Origin: Catenaria anguillulae PL171
Taxonomy: Eukaryota; Blastocladiomycota; Blastocladiomycetes; Blastocladiales; Catenariaceae
Assembly: GCA_002102555.1 (NCBI GenBank)
Contig: MCFL01000097.1
Span: 21,229 to 85,228, forward strand
DNA: 64,000 nt
Direction of reading: 5' to 3'
Part shown: piece after piece, positions 47,184-57,860 of the stretch
Layout: every line of letters starts with the position of its first letter
Position numbering within the stretch: the first letter of the stretch is position 1
Position numbers and translations under genes: made by a program
Notes under the pieces: generated by a model
The model's input: the letters and a program-made list of their open reading frames with translations, nothing else
Told to the model about the DNA's origin: nothing
The model's database searches: none

Positions 47184-50100
47184 TCAGTGGAAAAAGTAGT
47201 TGCTCGACTTGACTTGGCGCACATCAAAATCGCCCCGAGGTGGCAAAGGCGGCAACTTGAGCGGAACCCATGAGCCCGATGGCACTGAATCAGCCATCTC
47301 ATCCTTCGTAGCCATACCCACATCCTTTGCCTTGAGTGCGCCGGCTGCAGCCGGCGTCGACTCGTCATCCTCCTCGGCCCCACCATCCTTGAGCATGTCA
47401 CTCTTCTTTGACTTGCTCGCATCCACGGGCACAATATAGTCCTTGTACCGCTTTTCAAACTCGGCCACGACATTGTCCATGATTGGCTGCGAATGCAAAT
47501 TGACAAACTCGTCGCGAATGATGCGGTTCATGGTATCGACATCGCACGCGTGCGTCCAGTAAGAATCGTGCACACTGGCAAACGCGAGCCCGGCGCGATG
47601 GCACGCGACAGCTGTCATCATCATGTGCGATGCATCGAGCGAGTGGATAAAGTTGGGCGGGAATGCCGACCGCTGCTTCATGGTGTTGACGGGCGCAGGG
47701 TTGTTGGGATCGGCGAGCTGCACGGTTTGCAACAGCGTCTTGACTTGAGTACGAACCTCCTTGCGGTACGGCTGCACGCATGTCAATCCGAGCGGCGTTG
47801 TCCACACGACCGACGTCATGTTTGCGGGCGACTTTTCGGCGTACTTTGAGGGGATCGAGCGAGCAATCAAGCGAGCCACCTCGTTCAACCAGTCTTGAAT
47901 CCGCTGCGCACCGTGGAAGATCTTGCCAATTGACAAAAACACTTTCTTGGCCAGGTACGCAGACAAGTTGTACATGTCGTCCTCGGTATACTCCTTGGTC
48001 TCCTTGAGCCGGTTCTGAATCTGCTGGCGTGCGCCAACAAATGTCACGCCGTACACGTTGGTCATGACGGTCTGCTTACAATCTTGCGCGTCACCTTGCC
48101 GCGAATCAGCTGTGCCAAACGATGACCCTTTTCTGCATCCTTGTCCACGAGCTTGGCCACCTGCTCGGCCACCGCAGTGTACACATCCGCGGGCCGATCA
48201 CCGGCAACCAAGTTGACTTGCTGGGCACCCATCAAATCACCGCCCAGCGCCGCATAATGCTGCAACCCATTGCAAGTCCCGTCTTGGTGAATTGGCAAAC
48301 TGCTCGCATACGCCGTCGGGTCGCCCGACCGATACGCGCGGGAAATCTCGTAGCACGTGGCCAAGCACTGCCAGGGATCGTCGGCCTTGAGCCACCAGCG
48401 CTTGCCCGTGAGCGGGTTGTCGGCCGAGTCGAGGATGTTGGGCATGTTGTCCATGACCCACTGCTCGCGCGCGGAAAAGGATTGCTTGTCGTAACCGTGA
48501 AGTGATGCCATGTGCACCTTGAGCCAGAACCAACCGCGCTCGCCCAAGGGTTTGGCCTCGGCAAATGTCATGAGTCCGCGACACAAATCGGACGACATGT
48601 GGTTGAGGTGAATGGGCATGGGGTAGGCGCGCCCACGGAAGTCAACATTGTGCGGAAAGTACATTTCTTGCCCGAGGAACTGTAGAACCATGACAAAAGG
48701 TGCGGTTCAGGTCAGAGTCAGGGTACGAGTTCACAATGTGAGATGTGAGAGGAACATACCGTGCGCGCCACCTCGACCTTGTAGTTGGTATCACACCTCA
48801 ACGAATACGCATTCCGCACAAAGTTGCCAAACTCCTCCTTCTTCTTCAAAAACTCGCGATACTTTGGCCCGGCCTTTTCCTCTGGCTGCTTGGCGCCATC
48901 TTGAGCTTCTTTTCCTCGGTCAAATCCGGCGGAATATCTGCCACGGCCTCGCCCGAATTCCACACTTCAAGCACCACTTTGAAGACATCCTCGTTCACCT
49001 TCCATGCAGTGCTACCCAGCACATCCAAGGACGCCAAAATGTAGTTGAGCCGGTTGTGCTTTGCCGCGGCGCGCAGGTACGCGAGCTGTTCCGGGTTGTT
49101 GTCCTTGATGCGCATGCACGGCGACCGCGACGTCAAGTAGCCGCCAGACATGTAGGTGAGCCATGCGCGCGGGCGAACCACCATGGGCAGCAGTTTTGGC
49201 GTGAGCGTTGCCTTGACGGGCTCGCGCGACAGCATTTCGGAAATGGCCGGGTGGTACTTGACAATGCCGAGCTTTTTCCCCTTGGCAAACGCATAAGTGT
49301 GGTAAAAGGCAGGCACGTCCTCAGTTGATGTGGCGCCGGTCGCGGGATCCACAGTTTCGCGCGAAATCTTTGCCGTGTCCATGAGCAGACTCAACAGAAC
49401 CGACCCGACTTTGGCGCGCGACGATATGGGCCACTTTTTCAACCACTGGCCTGAACTGAGCCCATCGGGCTGCTTGCCCTCGTTGATACTGTCGCCCGCC
49501 AATGCGACCTGCTCCTCTTGCAACTTTGCGTACAGCCGGCGAATCGTCATGTTGAACAGACGCTGGTTGGTAAACAAGCGGTCGTCCAACGACTTGATGG
49601 TCATGTCAAGCGCAGACATGCCAGAGCCATCATCTTCACCCCGCGTGCGCATGCGCTGGCGCAGGGCCTCGGCATTGACTTCGCTTTCGACGGCCGCACC
49701 CACGCCCGTGACGACCCGGTTAACCTTGATGATATCGCCAATGGTGCCTTCGTCCTCGTCCGTGTTGACGGGCACGTGCATACGAAGCACCTCGACAATG
49801 GTGATCATGGCGAGTTTTTCAGCCGACAATTGCAGAAGCAACGGGCCATACAGCTCGCGCTCAGCCTTTTTCGCGCCCTTGTTGGCTGCCGGATTGGTCT
49901 CGACCTTGGCGCACGCATTCAACTCTTCCTGAACCGCCTCAGTGAGGGCCTTATGCCACTGCCACATGTGGCGCTTGAGGTTACCGTCGCGAATCATGGT
50001 CACGCCGCGGTCACCCTCGCGATGTGCCTCATTTTCTGCGCGCAGCCGGTTCAGGGCCGCATCGTACGCGGCTCCTCGAGCTTGAGCTGCAAGGCGTACT

Positions 50101-51340
50101 TGCCAAACTGGGTAGTGCCAATTCCATGCTCCTTGATGACGCGCAAGTTTTCTTGCAAGAGCTCGAGACCAAGCGAGCCGACGGCTTTTGGCTCGGGCAG
50201 CTTGAGCTTGTCGGCGTACAGCTGGTACTTTGCTTGCTCGAGCTCGGACTTGATGGCATCGAGTTCGGCGCGTGCAGCGTCAATGTCGGCCAGTTCGTCG
50301 GGCGACAGAGAGGAGGGAGAAGAAGAGGCGATGGCCCGGGTTTCGCGCAGGGCGTCTTGGGCGAGTGCATCCGACATGGCAACAGCAGCAGAGCCGCCAA
50401 CTTGCGTGTTGTTGATTTGCACCGAGACATTGTTTGCTCTGAGGAGCTCATTCCAGGGTGCAACGAGTTCTGGGTCCAAATCGGACGAGAGAAACGGGTG
50501 CGACAGAACTTGGCGGAAGAGTGCGCCGGACTTGTCGGCACGCTGCGCTTCTGCCAATAAATGGTTGCCTGCTCCGACTCGCCGGCACGCATTAAGCCGC
50601 GCAACAGCACGGCGTAACTGGACGCATCTGGATCGACGGATGCCTGCTTCATGCGCAAGAACCATTCGAGCCCTGCGCGTGCGGGCGAGTGTGTGGTTTG
50701 TGCAGCAGGGTCAATCTTGTTCATCCAGCCGTCAATAAAGACATTGTAGACGTTGGTGTCCATGACGTGGCGCATTTCGGTCGGGTTGCGTGAGACAAGG
50801 GAAGCGTAAATTGTTTCTGCGCGGTCCATGTTGCCCGCCTGAATGAGGGCATAGAGGACGGCCAGGTACTCTTGCAGGTTGAGGATCGACAGTGGGCCCA
50901 GATTGCGACCACGATTTGGTTTCGAGGTGGCGGGCAGGAGTGGCGGGAGAATGATTGGATCGTGCGAGACGGAGGTGAGAAAGGGCGAGGGCGGAAGCAT
51001 GGAGGAGCTCTGACTCTGTTGTTGATGAGTCTGGTTGTCTTGACGTGTCGACAGAGACGAAGCCGGCATGGGAACGGACACAGATACGGACGCCGATGGC
51101 GACGCAGGTGATCCCGCTAATGGTGGAGGCGGCGGTGGGGGTGTTGCCGACTGAGCCGTCTGTGCATGCGTATTCAGCGTTAGGGATTTGGTGGCCAATA
51201 TCTCGGAGGGAGACATGGCGTGAGCGCACCAGCGGGTGATCCGTGACAGAGGCAATGCGTCGTGGCCGCAGCTGGTGCAGGTGCAGCAGTGCCAAGCTGG
51301 GCACCGGACGGGCGCGAGCAATGCGCAAGATGGGATGCAT
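47184..51340 (-). CDS. RPO41: Mitochondrial DNA-directed RNA polymerase (Rpo41/POLRMT), several frame breaks
   Basis: The phage T7-like polymerase transcribes mitochondrial DNA. From the N-terminus: an Arg-rich presequence (MHPILRIARARPVPSLALLH), a Ser/Pro linker, a pentatricopeptide-like region (YLAVLYALIQAGNMDRAETI), the N-terminal domain, and the catalytic core with motif A (IHQDGTCNGLQHYAALGGD, near 48240-48295), motif B (near 48050-48090, ending MTNVYGVTFVGA) and motif C (VHDSYWTHACDVD, near 47530-47580), ending in the family's FDVRQVKSSNYFFH. An intron of about 80 nt interrupts it (about 48686-48762). Five apparent single-base losses in short runs occur near 51215, 50565, 50057, 48895 and 48082, each switching to the right frame at once. 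Such conservation with such breaks suggests assembly error in an essential gene. The frame containing Met 51432 is an alternative N-terminus but lacks a presequence. Confidence 0.9.
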
Positions 51341-51999
51341 TGTTGGTGACTTGATGATGGTGATGATGATGATGCCTTTTGATGGTTTGACTTGCTCACG
51401 TTTTTCATGTAGGATGCACACACACGTTCCATGCGACCAAGTCCATTGCACTTTGCACAATACTAGGATAGGATGGATTGTGGCGTAGGTATGTGGTATG
51501 CAGACTGTGTCCGTCCCACGTCCGCGCTCGATCTATGCACTGCATGCGTCAATGCTTTCGGTAGGCAGGCATGTGGGGGTGAATGCATTCCACCATCACA
51601 TGACGTCGCGTGACTGCTTGCCTCTTGCGAGATCACGACCAGCTCGACCCGCCTCATTTGTTTGCGACGCGTATAACCGTGCAACCAACCCGAAAAAAAA
51701 AAAAAACGCAGCTTTTGTGCATTGATTGAGTGATTGATTGATTGATCGCGAGCGAACGCGGTAACGTATACGTCTACGTCCAGGTAAACATTTACTCAGA
51801 GTACTTGTACACCTCTTAATATACTAGGCACAGCTGGTCTCGCGTCCAGCTCTCTAGTTTTGTCTGCTGGGCAGCAACCGCTTTGATCCATCCCACGACA
51901 ACACGCAGCACAACACGCAACACGCACCACCCAATAGACCTGGCACTGGCATTGCAGCCCGACAAAACCCTCGGTACCTTAGCCGATCACACTCGCGTC
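51341..51999. promoter_or_regulatory. Divergent intergenic region (659 bp)
   Basis: It lies between the start of the minus-strand RNA polymerase gene and the plus-strand fusion-enzyme gene and must hold both promoters. It contains a 14-base A run (about 51693-51706) and a short TGAT tetranucleotide repeat (about 51724-51746). Confidence 0.45.
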
Positions 52000-54900
52000 A
52001 TGCTCAATCCGCAGTCCTTACGCACGTCGTCCACGCCCGCTGCCGCCGCCTCGGCCACCAAGTCGGATTCCTCAGCCCCCGCCGGGAAGAAGACGTCGCG
52101 CGGCTCGCGATCCACGGCCGCGGCCGCCAACAACAACAGCAACCTGTCCGGAAACAGCCCGATCAATGCTCAGTCTGCGGCACCCAAGCACCTGCGCGCG
52201 TCGGCCGCAACCAACACGGTCATGACGTATGCGCAAGCTATCATGGCCGGCGCCAACGCGGCCACCTCGTCTTCCTCGTCGCCGGCCACGACCGCTGCTA
52301 CAGGTACCACGTCGAGATCGTCGCCCACTCCCGACGCGCAACCAGCTAGCGGCCAGCGCATTTGCAAGGGCCGCGTCGCCAACCTGGAATCCAACGTCCC
52401 GCCCGCCTGGTGGACTCACATCTTCGATCAAGTCTACCTCAAGACGGACGGCGACGTTGTCGAGGATCCCGAAGTCACGCGCTCCGAGGTCGACCTGCTT
52501 GAATCGTACCCGTACCTGGCCAACGTGTTTCGCCGCGGCATGATGTCGTCGGCCGGCACAAACACGCGTGCCCCGCGCATTCTTGATTTGTGCTGCGGGC
52601 AGGGCCGACACGCGCTCGAGCTCGCCCGCAGGTACCCGAGGTTGGAAATCTACGGCCACGACCAGTCCGAATTTCTCATCAACTTGGCCAGAGACCGCGC
52701 CGCCTCGGCCGGCGTCAGCGACAGGTGCAGGTTCACGGTGGGCGATTGCCGGACCATTCCGTTTCCCGCCGACTCGTTTGACCTCGTCATGATCATGGGC
52801 AACTCGTTTGGTTACTTTACGTCCACGGCGTCCGACCTCCAAGTCTTGCGCGAATGCCACCGTGTTGCACGCTTGGGCGCTTACGTTGTCCTCGACCTGA
52901 CCGACGGGCATTACATGAAGCACAACTTTTCGCCGCGCACCTGGGAGTGGATCGACGACGATACCTTTGTGTGCCGCGAACGCCAGCTCAGCAAGGACGG
53001 AAAATCGCTCGTCTCGCGCGAGGTCGTCACTGAAGTGTCCAAGGGCGTCATTCGCGACCAATTCTACGCCGAACGTTTGTACGAGCTCGACGAGCTCGAA
53101 ATGCTCATGGAAATGGCGCTCTTTACTCCGGCACGCGAAAAGCACGGTCGGTCCAACCCGCCGGTCGGCCATTCACGCTCGCCCACGGTCCCGCCCGGTA
53201 TTCCTGCTGCATCGCCATCTATGAGCCGCTCGTCCAGCGGCCTCATGCACGATTCTTCGGCAGCGCCCAGGGGGGGATCCTCATCAGGTGTCGGTGGCAC
53301 CGGTCAAGGTGGTATGGCTGGCAGCATCAATGCAGCGGGCGGTGAGGTGTTGACGGCGGCAAAGGATTTGTCCAAGCGCCAAGAAGATTTGGGCATGATG
53401 GAGCAACGCATGCTGGTGATTGCGTGCAAGGACAAGGGCCGTGCAAGCGATCCCGCCGCGCTGGTCGGGTTTGACGCCTTTTCATCGGAAATGGCGGCGG
53501 CGTTTGCAGCAATCAACAACGAGGCGGCGGCCGCAGCAGGACACCAGCAGCAGCGGCAGCAGCAACATCAACAACAAGGTCATTTGCAGCCTCATCAAAC
53601 TCACCATGCCGTGCCACACGTGCAAGACCACGACGACGAGATCTTGTCGGAAACGCTCGGAGGCACTTCCGGATCCTCACAATTTGCATCTGATGCCGAC
53701 GATGAGTTTGACTCTGCCACCTCGACCCACGGCGGCTTGTCCATTGACACGGCGCGCATCTCTGCGGGCACCGCCTTCCGTGCCAAGATGTTTAGCCCTG
53801 TGATCGACTCTGGCGTGAGCTCTGGCGGATCGTCGTCGCCCTCGGTCGTTGCAGAAGACACTGCCGTTCTCACGTCGTGCAATGGCGCAGCGCCTGAATC
53901 GCACGTTGGTACCTTGCTTGCCCATGGCAAGGTTACACTGCACTCGACGTCTTCTCCCGTACCCCCGCCGAATGTGCGCAACTTGATTGTGATCATGGGC
54001 GATCCGCGCATTCCGTGCCTTGGTAAGCTCAACGATACCTGGAACCCAGAAGATTTGGAGACGCGGCGCAAGCTCGTGGACGTGCTCGAGGGTGCTGGTG
54101 TCAAGTGGAAGAAGCAAGATGGGACGCTCAAAGTTGTTGACAAGCACACCGACATGATTGAGTCGCTGGTGGACGTGGCGCGCAACTTGGCCGAACGCAA
54201 GCAGCAACTCGCAGCCGACACAACCAACAACAAGGACAAGGAAAACAAGGACTCGTCGCCGCTGACGGCCATGGCCATGGCTTCCGCATCCTTGGGCACC
54301 GGCCCGGGTGTCGACACGCTTGTCTTCAACTTGTGCGACGAAGGGTATTGGAACGATGCGCTTCAAGAATTGCATGTGCCCGCTCTGCTTGAGATGCTGC
54401 AGCTTCCTTACACGGGCGCCACGCCGCAATCGCTTGGCCTGTGCTACGACAAGGCGCTGGTCAATGCACAAGCGCGCGCCATGGGCATTCCTACGCCGCG
54501 CGAGGCGTACTACCTGGGGTCGCTCTCAATCCAGACGCCGCCGCACCAGCTCACGCCGCGCGGCATGGACGCCATGGTTCGTGAAGTCGACGGCCTCGCG
54601 TATCCGGCGTTTGTCAAGCCCATGCGTGGCGACAACTCGTTGGGGATCACGCCGCGGTCGCTTGTGCATTCGCCCGAGGAGTTGCACACGTACGTGTGCG
54701 AGTTGCACGACGCGGGATTGACCGATGTCGTGATTCAAGAGTACCTTGGCGGGCAAGAGTTTTCCGTGGGCGTGATTGGCAACCCAAGCACGGGCTTTCA
54801 CTTTTTGCCGATTCTGCAAGTCGATTACTCGGCCATCATTGAGCGCAACTTGACGCCAATTCTTGGGTTCGAATCAAAGTGGGACCCGACGTCGCCGTAT

Positions 54901-55266
54901 TGGAACGAGATTCAGTACATTCGCGCCGAGTTGCCCGCGCGTGTCGAGGCGGCATTGCATGCGCGGTGCGCGGCCTTGTTTGAGCGCTTTGGGTGCCGGG
55001 ACTATGCCCGATTTGATTTCCGCGCAGCGTTGCCAGTGCCAGGACCCATGACTGAGACGGATGACGAGTTTGCTGCGCGGATCAAGTTGTTGGAGGTGAA
55101 CCCGAACCCGGGTTGGTGCTGGGACGGCAAGTTGGCGCACATGTCGCGGCTGACGGGGTTGAGTTATCAGGATATGATTATGCTTATTTTGCAGGCGGCG
55201 GTGCTGCGGTTGCAAGGGTCGGATGGTGCGGGTACTAGAGTTGGTGCTAGTGCTGCTCGGGACTAG
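52000..55266 (+). CDS. SAM methyltransferase fused to D-Ala-D-Ala-ligase-like ATP-grasp enzyme
   Basis: One uninterrupted exon encodes 1,088 residues from Met 52000 (MLNPQSLRTSS). After a 120-residue low-complexity head comes a class I methyltransferase (about 130-430): SAM motif I ILDLCCGQGRHALELA (194-209), the acidic-loop block IYGHDQSEFLINLARD and FPADSFDLVMIMGNSFGYF. A Ser/Gln/His-rich linker (about 430-655) leads to an ATP-grasp domain of the D-alanine-D-alanine ligase type (about 660-1070): VFNLCDEGYW, FVKPMRGDNSLG (glycine loop, near 867), IQEYLGGQEFSVGVIG, RDYARFDF and the metal-binding LEVNPNPG (near 1032). It should methylate one group and ligate a carboxylate to an amine using ATP. 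Fungi lack peptidoglycan, so the product is unknown; a small peptide, amino-acid conjugate or mycosporine-like compound are guesses. No biosynthetic neighbours are present. Confidence 0.85.
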   Translation: MLNPQSLRTSSTPAAAASATKSDSSAPAGKKTSRGSRSTAAAANNNSNLSGNSPINAQSAAPKHLRASAATNTVMTYAQAIMAGANAATSSSSSPATTAATGTTSRSSPTPDAQPASGQRICKGRVANLESNVPPAWWTHIFDQVYLKTDGDVVEDPEVTRSEVDLLESYPYLANVFRRGMMSSAGTNTRAPRILDLCCGQGRHALELARRYPRLEIYGHDQSEFLINLARDRAASAGVSDRCRFTVGDCRTIPFPADSFDLVMIMGNSFGYFTSTASDLQVLRECHRVARLGAYVVLDLTDGHYMKHNFSPRTWEWIDDDTFVCRERQLSKDGKSLVSREVVTEVSKGVIRDQFYAERLYELDELEMLMEMALFTPAREKHGRSNPPVGHSRSPTVPPGIPAASPSMSRSSSGLMHDSSAAPRGGSSSGVGGTGQGGMAGSINAAGGEVLTAAKDLSKRQEDLGMMEQRMLVIACKDKGRASDPAALVGFDAFSSEMAAAFAAINNEAAAAAGHQQQRQQQHQQQGHLQPHQTHHAVPHVQDHDDEILSETLGGTSGSSQFASDADDEFDSATSTHGGLSIDTARISAGTAFRAKMFSPVIDSGVSSGGSSSPSVVAEDTAVLTSCNGAAPESHVGTLLAHGKVTLHSTSSPVPPPNVRNLIVIMGDPRIPCLGKLNDTWNPEDLETRRKLVDVLEGAGVKWKKQDGTLKVVDKHTDMIESLVDVARNLAERKQQLAADTTNNKDKENKDSSPLTAMAMASASLGTGPGVDTLVFNLCDEGYWNDALQELHVPALLEMLQLPYTGATPQSLGLCYDKALVNAQARAMGIPTPREAYYLGSLSIQTPPHQLTPRGMDAMVREVDGLAYPAFVKPMRGDNSLGITPRSLVHSPEELHTYVCELHDAGLTDVVIQEYLGGQEFSVGVIGNPSTGFHFLPILQVDYSAIIERNLTPILGFESKWDPTSPYWNEIQYIRAELPARVEAALHARCAALFERFGCRDYARFDFRAALPVPGPMTETDDEFAARIKLLEVNPNPGWCWDGKLAHMSRLTGLSYQDMIMLILQAAVLRLQGSDGAGTRVGASAARD

Positions 55267-55691
55267 CTGGTTGAGGTTAGCTCGTGTTTGATGTAGCTTT
55301 TGTCACATTCCTTGCGTCTTTCCCCTCACAAGGCAGTTTTGTTGTTGTCGCGCGTTTCTTGTGGTTGTGCCCGTGTCCACCCATTCGCTCCAACTGAGTG
55401 TTGTTCCTATGTTTTTTTTTGTATTTTTTTTCTGTCTTTTGCTTGCCGTTGCACACTCGCATGAAGTGTCGTGTAATTGATGTATATGTTTATTGTCCGT
55501 GCAGTCCACACATGTTAAGAAGTCTCTGATCAGAGAGCGTCCACCTCTTCAGTCGGTCAGCTCGGCTGTCAAACATCATCGAACATGTATTTGTGCATCA
55601 AAACAATGTATTTTGTTTGTCCATTACACAAGACTCTGAGCAATTGTCTCTCCCAGCCTCTGTACAGCATCTGCTCCCTTCCATCTTCAAC
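55267..55691. other. 3' flank of fusion-enzyme gene (425 bp)
   Basis: T-rich 3' flank with T runs near 55411-55430. Nothing else is recognised before the subtelomeric repeats begin. Confidence 0.35.
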
Positions 55692-55950
55692 GGTTTACAT
55701 AACGCGCCACGCATTTAACCAGGTAGAGCCAAAACATAAAAGTTGTCCAATGTACACTGTTTTGGCATGGATAGGAAGCTCTGAATGAGCAGAATACGGC
55801 AGCCTATTTTTATGTACAGTTTCGTGAGTTGAGGGGCCATAACCGCGAAGGAAAGAATCGAGTTAGACTGGGAATCGCACGTGCACCAGCCACGTTGACC
55901 ACACTCTCACGTCTCGCTCGCTCTTGCTTTGCCCTCAGTCACAAATGGCT
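55692..55950 (+). repeat. Subtelomeric repeat block, copy 1
   Basis: First of three direct copies. Shared hallmarks are an ACATAACGCGCC-like start, then GAGCCAAAACATAAAAG, TTTTGGCATGGATAG, GAAAGAATCGAGTTAGACTG and CACCAGCC. It matches copies at 57178 and 58816 at roughly 75-85% by eye, and similarity fades near 55950. Confidence 0.8.
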
Positions 55951-56033
55951 CGCTCTTTTCTTCTCTCTCTTTGGCTCTAAAATCTATCTGAGCCTCCATC
56001 CATGACACATCCAATGAAGGAAGAATGAAATGA

Positions 56034-57223
56034 TTGGCGATCCGCTCCTCCCATTCGATCCCACCGCCATCCGATTCGTACGACAACTCCAACACCCGAC
56101 AGGCAATTGTAACATCGATGAATGTCGCTGCTCTGGGCAACCACTGCGGTCCCCGAACAAACAGCGGCCGAGAAAGAAGAAGCGGTTTGCAAACCTCTCG
56201 CGCGCCAAGCGACAACGAACTGAGGCGCCCGCCGCCAGCGCGAGACCTGCTTCGCTGCATCTTCCTAGTGTCGACCAGCAGTTCGACCCAGAATCTCCAC
56301 GTGCCGTACCTGTCTCTCCTTCTCTGACATGGCCGTCAGCCTTTGCGTCAGCTTTGGCCTTGGCCTCGACCCATCCCGACGCGAATCCTCCCAACCATCG
56401 TCTCACGACAGTCCATTCCAGCTCAAACTTCACGACCCTCCAATGTCCCTCCCTTCATGCCCTCGAACGTGCCTCGCACCAAATCTCGCAGCACCAAATC
56501 GCATCACTGGGTGCCGGCCCTCGCCGACCTTGGCACTGTGGCTGAGGTGATCATGATGGCCTTGATGGCCGAGCAGGCCAAGGATCGGGCGCAAACGGCG
56601 CTCAAGAACCGGCCGGAAAGGCGGGAGTACAAGCAGCTTCAGGATCGACTCAAGGCAGAGCAAGACAAGCTTAGACACCCGCCTGCCCTTTGATATCCTG
56701 CACGTTCTGATCGCCCAGGCGCGGTCGCAGGGTGCTTGCGCTTTCGAGATGCCGGCCCACAGCTCCTTGCAAGTCTCGGAACTCCAGCGGTGATACTCAT
56801 GCAGCTGCAGCCAAGCGTTCAAAGCCTAAGGATGCAAGAAAGGGGAGGTCGAGCTGCCCCAGCGCCCAAGATCCAAAGTCATCATTGCCTACGCCGCCGC
56901 AACCAAGTCCAGCAGCACCCGCGACTCGCCGTTCCGCCTCTTCGGCCCCGCTCATACCACAACAAACTCCCCTGGCACCGACGGGCGGCGCCGAAACGGG
57001 CACGACACCTACGCTGACAGGCGGTGCCGAAACGGGCACGACACCTACGCCGACGGGTGGTGCCGTCCGCGCGCAGCAAGCCCGCACAAAGAAAAAAAAA
57101 ACAGTTGGTGGGGTAACAGGAGAATACGCGGAGTCTAGCGCAGACGAGTTCGATGCGCCCGAAGCCGCTGTCGCGGAATACGTAACGTGCCCCTCATTCA
57201 ATCCAGTTAGAGCCAAAACATAA
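56034..57223 (+). pseudogene. Degenerate coding unit between subtelomeric repeats 1 and 2
   Basis: Three overlapping frames carry protein-like sequence without one long open frame: a basic stretch (PRKKKRFANLSRAKRQR, about 56160-56215), a helical Lys/Glu/Gln segment (PERREYKQLQDRLKAEQDKL, about 56610-56680) and a Pro/Thr/Gly-rich segment with a 36-bp tandem repeat, ending NPVRAKT at the start of repeat copy 2. The basic and helical parts would fit the first ORF of a non-LTR element or an unrelated subtelomeric gene; I cannot decide. It is decayed or made of several short exons. Confidence 0.35.
56981..57065 (+). repeat. 36-bp tandem repeat (2.4 copies)
   Basis: Two full 36-bp units (56981-57016, 57017-57052) and a partial third differ by a few bases. 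In one frame they encode TGGAETGTTPTL-type repeats. Confidence 0.85.
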
Positions 57224-57860
57224 AAGTGGTCCAATCTACAAAATTTTGGGATGGATAGAAAGCCCTGAATGAGTAGAACATTTTAACCTATATTTTAAGT
57301 ACAGTTACGCAAGTTCAGGGGCCATAGTTAGGAAGGAAAGAATCGAGTTAGACTGGGCATTGCACGCGCACCAGCCTCGTTGACTGCAGTGAACACAACT
57401 GACAGCTTCTCACTGAAGCTTGCCCAGCGCATGCTCAAGAGCAAGTGTTGCTGGCTCGAATGTCCGAGCTGCCACCCATGTGTAGTAGTACCTATGCCCG
57501 CATCAATGAAACACAAAGCATTAATGGCCAATGTGTGACCCCTGCTCAATCGACGATACCGCCTTTGCTCATCGCCGGCGTCATCAAGTCAAGTTTTCAG
57601 TACGTTGCCAACCCGCCAGATCAGAGCCTCCCATCGCCGCTCGCCGTCAAGGACTGAAGTTGACCCAGCAGCCTTGGCGAAACCGGCATCGCAATCGCTC
57701 ACACGGGCTCTCGCTCTCGACCTCGATTTCCGCTGCCATGTAATGCAACAACCCAACCTCATGTTGACCGTCGCACGCTAGCAATGACACCGGTTGCGGC
57801 TGTCCATCAACCAGCCGCCCGCCCGCCGACGCCGACCGTGCTCCCTGTAAAGCGCTTCCT
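57178..57860 (+). repeat. Subtelomeric repeat block, copy 2 (long form)
   Basis: The first 240 bp match copies 1 and 3. The next 440 bp match copy 3 only, through the shared strings TGACCCAGCAGCCTTGGCG and ATGACACCGGTTGCGGCTG, and end at AAAGCGCTTCCT, where the two copies diverge. Confidence 0.82.

Noticed and set aside
49518-50738. 406-codon open frame on the plus strand
   Set aside because: It is antisense to the mitochondrial RNA polymerase gene and arises from GC-rich codon bias.
52072-53172. 366-codon open frame on the minus strand
   Set aside because: Antisense shadow of the methyltransferase half, with no domain signal.
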